Part shown: piece by piece, positions 56,966-64,000 of the stretch
Layout: every line of letters begins with the position of its first letter
Numbering within the stretch: position 1 is the stretch's first letter
From: Symsagittifera roscoffensis
Taxonomy: Eukaryota > Xenacoelomorpha > Acoela > Convolutidae
Direction of reading: 5' to 3'
DNA length: 64,000 nucleotides
Assembly (NCBI RefSeq): GCF_963678635.1
Contig: NC_087064.1
Span: forward strand, 76,853,718 to 76,917,717
Translations under genes and position numbers: made by a program
Notes under the pieces: generated by a model
Told to the model about the DNA's origin: nothing
The model's database searches: none
Seen by the model: only the letters and a program-made list of their open reading frames with translations

Positions 56966-57706
56966 TTTTTGTGAGTTAGATGGCAGTTTATTGGAGGCAG
57001 AGATTTTTGAAATAAAAAATAATTTTTTGGATCACTTTAAAGAATGATTTTATCTGGAAAAAAAGTCAATGAAATCAATAAAATAACATTATTTTGGCAT
57101 ACAAAAATGAACTTGACTTGAAACGAAATAAACGCAATTTACCCAAAGAAAGTTTGAAACTGAGCAAAACTTATAATTTTCTAGAAAAAAAATTAGTTAA
57201 TGGTATCCAAAAAAATTGCTTCGACATAACAAATCAAAAATAGGTTTAAATCAATCAAGGAAAAAAAACGCAAAAAGACAAAAAAAATCCAAGAAAAGAA
57301 TGGCTGCTAAAATAGTGCACAGTTTCTAAAACTTAAAACCAAAAAGAAAATTTTTCAGTGGAGAAGGATTTGAATTTTCGAGAATTCCAGAAAAAAATAA
57401 CTACAGCTTAAAATTGAATTTTGAGCACAAGTTTTCGAAAAAAAATCCTACTTTATTATCAAAGATCGTAATTTGTTTTTCGTTTGACAAATTGTGTTGA
57501 TAAATTGAAAAACAAAGGTATTAATTAAAACAAAAAACTGAACAGAGACAAATTTAATGACCTTCTGAAATTTAAGGACCTTTTGAAAAAATAAAGACAA
57601 AAAAAATTGTGAAAAATTACTAAAGTGTGGCTATCTCTTATAGGGTTAAAACAAAGCAGCGCAACGCCATGGTTGCGCAGTGACACTTAAAGAGTATTAT
57701 TTATTT

Positions 57707-57773
57707 GATAACGCCTGGTCTGATGATAACGCCTGGTCTGATGATAACGCCTGGTCTGATGATAACGCCTGGT
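57707..57773 (+). repeat. 18-bp tandem repeat, 3.7 copies
   Basis: Perfect copies of 'gataacgcctggtctgat' are present. It is a simple minisatellite in a gene-free AT-rich stretch (55.7-60.3 kb). Confidence 0.9.
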
Positions 57774-59449
57774 TTTCTAAAATATAGCCAACAGAGAGTT
57801 GAAAAAAAGTAAATTAGAGCAAGGAAACTGAAAAAAAAACCTAATTGTTTTTGAATTAACTCCAAATTTCGGGTTTCAAAGAAAAAATTATATGCTTTTA
57901 AAGCTCTGAGCTTCGCCGAGAAATCTGAAAAACATACAACTAAAATCCAGTATTGAAACTAGAAGTCGATCACGTTTTTTGTGACTTCTACATTTTTGCT
58001 CTAAATATTTTGTATAGCGCAGTTTGCTTTCTTTAGAACGGAGAAAATGAGTTCAAACTAAAAAAAATTAAACAGCCAAAAAACAAATTTCAGCATGAAC
58101 AATCTCAACTTATATATAAATCAAAAATCAAACCCCAAAAAATTGATTTTAAACTCATAAACTTTGAGTTTTTTTCCCTTGAAAAAACAAAAAAATCACC
58201 AGACCTCTAAACTACGTTCATTGACATTAAAAAAAATTATTCGTGCTACTCAATCCATCATCAATATTTACCTGGATTCAAACTGAACTAAAATCGTGTT
58301 TTTCCAAAATAAATCTGTGTTCTCCATTTAAAAGAGTCTCAATCTATGAGCCAAAGCATTTTTTTATATATAATGAAAAAATACACAAGCCAAAATGCAT
58401 CTCGCAATTTAAAACAAAATAAACCGAAACTTCAACCATCTCAGAAAAGAACATATTTTGGAACCAAATCGCTTAACCCGATCAACATGGAATGATTTCC
58501 GAACTAAATAATTCGCTCCTCGCAAATTATCATTTTGGTCAAATGGCCAACTTAAACATCAATTTGGCAAAAATATTCATTAACAAAAAACTTTTGAACT
58601 TTCGAGTTCAAGACATCAAATTGATTCAGATGTTACAAAAAAGCGGTAGTTGATATCAAGATTCGAAGCATCGATTGTACTTCAGCGCTTCTTCAAAAAG
58701 CCAACATTATAGGATTGTAGGTTTTAATTCAAACCATTTTTTTAAAATTTTTTATATCACTTCACTTCTGTTTCTCTCCTTACAGAATGATACTTTTCAA
58801 ATGCGGAAAAATTTGCCTCGCTTAATTCCCAAAGGTACACTTATGCTCGGCCTGCGCATAAACCTAAAAGCAAAAACGACGTTTTACCAGACTCAAATCT
58901 CAAATTTCACCACAACTTCAACCACATAACAGCTAAGATACACTATAACATTGCGTTAAAAGATAAAGCTTAAAGAAAAGACTGAAATTATGTTTTTTGA
59001 AACATTAGGTTGAAAAAAAAACAGAACTTAAAAAAATATATTCATGCAAACAATTGATTACTGTATTGGATGATGTTCATAAACAGCCTTGCACAATATT
59101 AATAATCAGTTAACGAGCTGCAATGCAAGTATGAGAACAAAGTTTGGGTCCTGCTGAGCTGAAAACAAAACTATTGTCATGAAAAAACTTTGAGCCATTT
59201 CTACGGCCCAACCGTACTAAAATACATAAAAGCATTTCAATATAACTTACTCTAAGAAGCGCAACTTAACCTAATCAAGTCGACATAACATAAGCTGAAA
59301 CCGTTCAACCAAAAAACTTAAATTATTCGAAATCAGACTTGGTAAATTTACAAATTGTAGAATTTACAAGTATAGTAAAAACTCTTTAAATCAAAATGAA
59401 ACCCATCCTTTTGAAAAAAGCCATTAAAAAACCGAAGCAGGTAATAAAA
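57774..59449. other. gene-free AT-rich stretch
   Basis: A-rich sequence with no recognisable gene, RNA or repeat unit. Confidence 0.5.
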
Positions 59450-59720
59450 ATAGCTTTCAACACAGAAGCGTAGCTTCGCTTCGCAAACACTAGCGAGAGC
59501 ACGAAAAAAAGCAGCTTTATAAAGAGTGCAATAAGAAAAAGTACAAATCAGTCTCGAATTAGAAAAAAATGGCTACGTCTAAGATTCGAACCAACGACCT
59601 TGAGATTAGAAGTCACACACAGTAACCACGGAACCTTAATAGTAGATAACAGACTAAACACTATCCAAAAATAAAGCAGAGAACAGATGCTATGCAATTT
59701 CCAAATAAGTGAATATATTT
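59450..59720 (-). repeat. SINE-like copy, tRNA-related, with the best-kept tRNA head
   Basis: On the minus strand the leader 'tagcatctgttctctgcttt' (about 59688) is followed by a tRNA-like head with 'ccgtggttactgtgtgtgac', 'ttctaatctcaaggtcg' and the B box 'ggttcgaatc' (about 59583-59635). The body 'agctgctttttttcgtgctctcgc' and 'gtttgcgaagcgaagctacgc' follow, matching the copy near 5803-5850. It resembles a tRNA with a TCT-type anticodon arm, but the acceptor stem is not intact. Confidence 0.6.
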
Positions 59721-60299
59721 AATGAACACTTATATTTGCGAGCTAGATGAGGTAAGTGTATTATCACGAATCTTTTTTCTAATATGAAAAACGCACTGTG
59801 GACCGACTGAGACTGAGATGAAAAGCACTATTTCAAATTAAAATTAACTGAAAAAATAAATATTGCCTGAAACGAACTCTACCTAATTACTACCGAACCT
59901 AAAAGATGGAGGAGTTATAAGGTTTCAAAAAATTGAGCATGTTGACTATTGCTATTACATTGACCACTCTGGGAACAAAGTTATTAGCGTTGAAAAGTCT
60001 AGTATCCATTTGCAACACCCTTGCTGATCGCAAAGGTAGACACATCGGTCGCTAAATTGTTAGCTAAAAACATAAATTTCCTAAATTTTTGTGCTATTTC
60101 AAGTGCTGTTTTTCTTGAGCAATGTGAATGAAAAATATCACGTATATTTAATATATCAAAACAACTCAATCTAATTTTACCTACCTATCGCAAATAGTAA
60201 TTAAGAAACAACAACAGCAGAAAAATCCAATTACCAAAATATTTCTTCGAAATAGAAATTCTTGATGTACAGTTAAATTCAGTATAAAACAATTGAAAT

Positions 60300-60619
60300 T
60301 TACAGATTCAAAAATGCTTCTTTCCTTGTATAGTACTCTGTCAGTTTATCTCTACTATACTGTACATAGTCGAAGTCTATTTTTGAGATTGTGCTCTGCA
60401 AGAGGGACCACACTCCCCAGTAGAAATGAGACAACAGACACATTTTGCCAACATTCCTGTAGAACTCCTCCACCTCATCCGCAGTGGGGGGAGGGAGTGA
60501 CTTGAGGGCGTTAAATGAGTCTAGGTAAAAGGTGATGAACTGCTTCTGCTCTTCGGGGGAGGGGAAGATGGAGAAGTCGATGACGTCACCGATCCCACAC
60601 ATCTCGTCAAAGTGGTTCC
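60300..60619 (-). CDS. ETNK: ethanolamine kinase, last coding exon
   Basis: Ethanolamine kinase phosphorylates ethanolamine with ATP, the first step of the CDP-ethanolamine (Kennedy) route to phosphatidylethanolamine in the cytosol. The exon begins after 'cataatag', completes the Gly of FDVG, and encodes NHFDEMCGIGDVIDFSIFPS. It goes on to the family's C-terminal block with SHFYWGVWSLLQSTISKIDF then YVQYSRDKLTEYY. This closely matches the vertebrate ASHFFWGLWALIQAKYSTIDFDF block. The stop TAA is at 60300-60302. Continuing the frame upstream of 60619 gives intronic sequence and should not be included. Confidence 0.93.
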
Positions 60620-60810
60620 CTATTATGCAAAACTCGAATGCACTTAAACGAATCATTCTTGTTGTCACCTGTTAAAATCGATTAGATGACAAAATTGCCC
60701 AGATTTAAGGAAAAAACCAGTCGGTTTTTGAAAAACTTTTCACAATCGCCGCTTATTTATATCTCTCATATCTGTCTTGGGCTAGATTCCATTAAACAAG
60801 GCTAACTCAC
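60620..60810 (-). other. ETNK: ethanolamine kinase intron (191 bp)
   Basis: The donor is 'gatgttg|gtgagt' and the acceptor 'cataatag|gg'. The split codon (G|GG) restores the invariant AFDVGNHF motif. Confidence 0.88.
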
Positions 60811-61111
60811 CAACATCAAATGCCCTGTAGCTAGGGCCTCCATACTCATAATCAATCAACTTCACTGAATTCTCCTTCTCATTATAGACTAAATTGGCCA
60901 GAAGAGTGTCATTGTGTGAGAACACAAGTGGTTCGTCTATTCTACTCCACACTTCAATCTCAGCCAGCTCCTTCTTCAGGGAGTCAATTGTGAACCTTTT
61001 GTCCGAAATGGAAGCTAGCAGAATGCCCTCATGATCCGACAGTTGTTCAAGCCACTGTCTCGTTTTCAAAATGGGCATCGGAATGGAGAAGTCAAAATCG
61101 GATTCACTCGG
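60811..61111 (-). CDS. ETNK: ethanolamine kinase, catalytic exon
   Basis: The exon starts at a codon boundary after 'gtaattcag'. It encodes PSESDFDFSIPMPILKTRQW, a helical linker, then the Brenner-type catalytic block VFSHNDTLLANLVYNEK (catalytic Asp and metal-binding Asn) and VKLIDYEYGGPSYRAFDVG (the metal-binding Asp of the DFG-like IDYEY motif). All catalytic residues of the choline/ethanolamine kinase family are present, so the enzyme is probably active. The stretch between 61111 and 61129 in the same frame is intron. Confidence 0.94.
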
Positions 61112-61396
61112 CTGAATTACAGAATACAATTTGGCGATAGAATTAAATAGAATTAAAATTTGGCGATAGAATTAAAATCACCACCCCGATTATGACTAAA
61201 ATTCTGTAACTTTGATATCACTTTAATTAGACTCAAGTGAAAAATAATTTTAGAAGGAATAGCTTAGCGATATTCACATACTATTTTTCTCATGAAGATA
61301 TTGTTGACAATCTATCCTTGATGTTTTTCATTCAAACTACAGCACATTTATCCTAATTGTTTGTTTTCGAGGGATAAACATTGCAAAGAGACGTAC
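61112..61396 (-). other. ETNK: ethanolamine kinase intron (285 bp)
   Basis: The donor is 'gtacac|gtacgt' and the acceptor 'gtaattcag'. It is a phase-0 junction. It contains a short duplicated 'ttggcgatagaattaaa' near 61131-61170. Confidence 0.85.
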
Positions 61397-61548
61397 GTGT
61401 ACTCTACAGTGCCATTGTGCGAATGTGTCTGCTGTGAGTCTCATGATGTTGGGATCCCTGCAACTCTTGGCATCCAGAGGAACTCCCTTGAGGTACTCAT
61501 ATGCCAGTCCATTCTTGAACACACTGTATAACTCAGGGCCCAGTCCAA
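61397..61548 (-). CDS. ETNK: ethanolamine kinase, upstream exon (partial gene)
   Basis: The exon starts after 'tttcctcgcag' with two bases of a split codon. It encodes GLGPELYSVFKNGLAYEYLK then GVPLDAKSCRDP and RLTADTFAQWHCRVH. It aligns with APQLYCTFNNGLCYEF..G..LDP and the following HA helix of ETNK1/2, the substrate-binding part of the N-lobe. The three exons give the C-terminal 256 residues. The N-terminal exons (about 100-200 residues in relatives) are not found in the 2.45 kb to the right edge and are probably beyond it. Confidence 0.92.
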
Positions 61549-63597
61549 CTGCGAGGAAAGCAAAGGTATATTTTTACGCAACATTAAAGGTCCCTAGATG
61601 AAAAAAGGTGGAAAAATTCAAATAATGAGAATTTGACATCGGCCATTTGTTTGAAACATGTCAACAAAGCTTTACCAAATCAAAAATAAAAGAAGACACT
61701 AGCTATGTTATAGTTTGGTTTCCAAATTGTGTACTTTTTTTGTCCATGACATGATGAAAGGATCTGCACGAAAGGCCAGAACTTAAGTATGTTTGATAGT
61801 TATAGTTGATAAGGCATAATCGACAACAATTTTATTCGAATAAGAAAACAAAAAAATTTAAGAAAATTTTATAAAAGAAAAAGGCGGATGACAAGCCCTG
61901 AATAAAAAAACAAAAGAAAAATTGAAAAAAAAATTTTAAAAAAGGCAGATGACGAGCCCTTGATAAAAATAAAAGGGCTTATAAGCCCGTGAAAAAGTTT
62001 AGCCAACAGAAATTTGGAAATGAGTCAATGAACGCAAGTAAACAGAAAAAAAACTGACTTGTTTTTGGAAAAAGTCTTACCTTCGAACTTCAAAAAAATA
62101 GATGCCCGAAAGCTCTTTGAATTTCTAGAACAACGTATGACTGGCACATTTTTGATATAATTCTATAATTCAACCAATTTGAGAAAACTGAATCAATAAG
62201 TAAAGTTCTTATTTCGCTGGGAAATCTGAAATTTAAACGAGAACTTTTGAAACGAGAAGTCATTCACGTTTATTGTGCCCTGTTTCACTTTTTCCAATCA
62301 ACCAGTGAGTTTGCCTTCATTCAACGAAGGAAATGAAGTGAAATAAAAAACCATAACTCAAACCGTACGAAATCAAAAACCAACAAAAAATCATCAAAAC
62401 CTAAGTAAGTGAAAATCACTTCGTTCCCTTACACTTTAAGAAATTAAAACACACTTGAAGACAAAGTTCCTCCCTATTTCCAATATTTAAAACGAACAGA
62501 AAAAAAATTGAGTCTCTTAGCAGATGAATGCACTACTGACGCCTAATTGATTGATAGGCAAAAAGCGACGCTGAACTAAAAAAAAATACATTGAGTGATA
62601 TAAGCGAAGTAGTACATTTATCTCACGGCGTGTCAACAAAACTACCAAAGTTTTGCTCCAAGGTGGTTCATGTGAAACAAAATAGAAAACCGCTCGACTT
62701 AATACCGAAAATATTTCAGTCAATTTTGACTATTCATTTTTTGAGCCAAAACATGTTAATTAAATTGTCTATTTTTCAATCAGTAGTAGCGCCAAGATGT
62801 TCTCAAGGAGCTACCAAAGGTACTAAAGCGATGAGATTAACTGTCCCCCTACAAATAAATCGATTAAGGGAAGCAAAATTGAAACTTTTAGAGATAAACT
62901 TGAGGGCAAAATAAACTGATTTTAACGATAAAAGGTTATCAAAACTTAATTATGATTAACAATTTGGGCAATCAACAGATAAACGAACTGTTCTATATCG
63001 TTAAATTTATCAAGCAAAAAATTCTGCGCGCTTGCATGAAACGAATATTTTATACGGAAGCATTTTTCAAAGTTAATATGTGGTAGAGGGAGAGTTCTAC
63101 GGTAGGTCATTTAAGGAGTGGATTATACGGCGACTGATCCAAGCTACCATTTCTTAAGTAAAACGGGAATAATTTTTCTTTTGGTATTTATGAAGACCAA
63201 TCGAAAGCGCAGCGAAGCAAGCCGTAGCTACTTGCGAATACCGCGTTTGAAATTAGCGTTCTGACTTGCGACTTGTTTGGAGTCTGCTAAAAGATGCCTT
63301 TGCTTGCTTCAAACAAAATCGATTTGCTAAAAAGGCCAAATACTATAATGAATTCAATTAGCTAATAACTACGCGTTGATTGTGTGATAAATTTAAATTA
63401 TACAAATGATTGGCAGGTATCTGATGATCCTTGTCACCGGATGGAAAGCATTTGAAACAGTTCTCAATATCATCGATATTATCATTTAGCTCGTTGCAGA
63501 GTCCGTGGATACGAAATGTTTTTTGATTTTTGAATCAGCTGTCTGTTCATAAGAAATCAAGTTCTTTTGACTCCAAGAGGATGTGATTCGGTTTTTT
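61549..63597. other. gene-free stretch, probably ethanolamine kinase intron
   Basis: It contains a short direct repeat 'ggc(g/a)gatgac(a/g)agccc' near 61884 and 61944. No further kinase exon is recognised. A plus-strand open frame near 62591-62914 has no recognisable similarity. Confidence 0.5.
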
Positions 63598-63665
63598 GGA
63601 TCTACTTAACAATCTACCCCCCCCCCCCCCTTTCTTGAATGGGGTGGAGATTGTTAAGTAGATCC
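63598..63665. repeat. perfect 18-bp foldback around a C14 run
   Basis: The arm 'ggatctacttaacaatct' (63598-63615) is exactly complementary to 'agattgttaagtagatcc' (63648-63665). The loop holds about 14 C and 'gaatggggtgg', whose 'gggg' could pair with the C run and extend the hairpin. Outside the arms a direct 'cggtttttt' is present on both sides. Confidence 0.85.
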
Positions 63666-64000
63666 GGTTTTTTTATTGTTCTCAGAAGCCAATGTTCTTT
63701 TTTTACAAGTGTATGTTTTTTAACGATTTTCAACACTTGCGTCTTCTCTTGGCAACTGTGAGGCTGTATACGATGAAGTATTGATAAACCCTTTTTCTAA
63801 GCATCAGTATTAATCATATAATAATTAAACTAGCGTGAGTGATTGAAGTAAGTAGATAGGCTGTCTTCCAGTTTTGTTTCAGGGCAAATTGAAATATTTT
63901 CTTGCACTTTCAAACTTTTCTATTTTTTAATTTTTTATCGCTGGTATAGTCTTTATTTGTACCTAGAATTCGTTAATTTTGATGCACATTATTCCGTTGA

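Noticed and set aside
62591-62914. 107-codon plus-strand frame
   Set aside because: No ATG-supported start, no recognised domain and no exon-like GC rise; it probably lies in the ethanolamine kinase intron.

Overview
This is a window of a repeat-rich, AT-rich animal genome. Three vertebrate-recognisable genes are split by canonical GT-AG introns, and their exons are clearly GC-richer than the surrounding sequence. The rest is introns, intergenic DNA, transposable elements and tandem repeats. The gene set (ferroportin, an ESE/ELF3-like ETS factor, ethanolamine kinase) and the element set (2A-bearing LINE, hAT-type MITEs, MULE, Ty3/gypsy, tRNA-related SINEs) fit an invertebrate bilaterian. I cannot name the species or phylum from sequence alone. 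No bacterial feature types are expected or seen.

Left part (1-13.2 kb): the last three coding exons of a ferroportin (SLC40A1) gene on the + strand. A 9-kb intron between the second and third exon acts as a repeat trap. It holds two unrelated minisatellite blocks, a SINE-like copy, and a 3.9-kb antisense APE-type LINE. The LINE carries a PHD-like finger, a DVEPNPGP 2A-like motif, an endonuclease broken by one frameshift, a full reverse transcriptase and C-terminal zinc fingers.

13.2-27.2 kb is gene-free. It has a second block of one minisatellite family, a decayed MULE transposase fragment (+), a decayed Ty3/gypsy pol remnant (-) and a 200-N assembly gap.

27.2-43.0 kb is a mosaic tandem array of long, complex units: four copies of one half and three of the other. 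Each unit carries inverted or direct hAT-type MITEs. One MITE insertion, with its 8-bp target duplication, is shared between units and so predates the amplification. The units also carry exon-like pieces: a 27-nt candidate microexon with perfect splice sites, an ORF with a predicted membrane helix, and a candidate terminal exon interrupted by the MITE. This is the best candidate for something undescribed, but it could equally be an old transposon or pseudogene.

43-48 kb is gene-free with an ~880-bp direct duplication. 48.36-52.06 kb holds a three-exon ETS-family transcription factor on the - strand. Its ETS domain is very divergent but joins perfectly in frame across two introns, giving a 637-residue protein. 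52.1-60.3 kb is gene-free with more MITEs and direct repeats. 60.30-61.55 kb holds the last three coding exons of ethanolamine kinase (-), whose 5' part lies beyond the window or in unrecognised exons. The far right end has a perfect 18-bp foldback around a C14 run. The three genes have unrelated functions (iron export, transcription, phospholipid synthesis) and I see no functional cluster.
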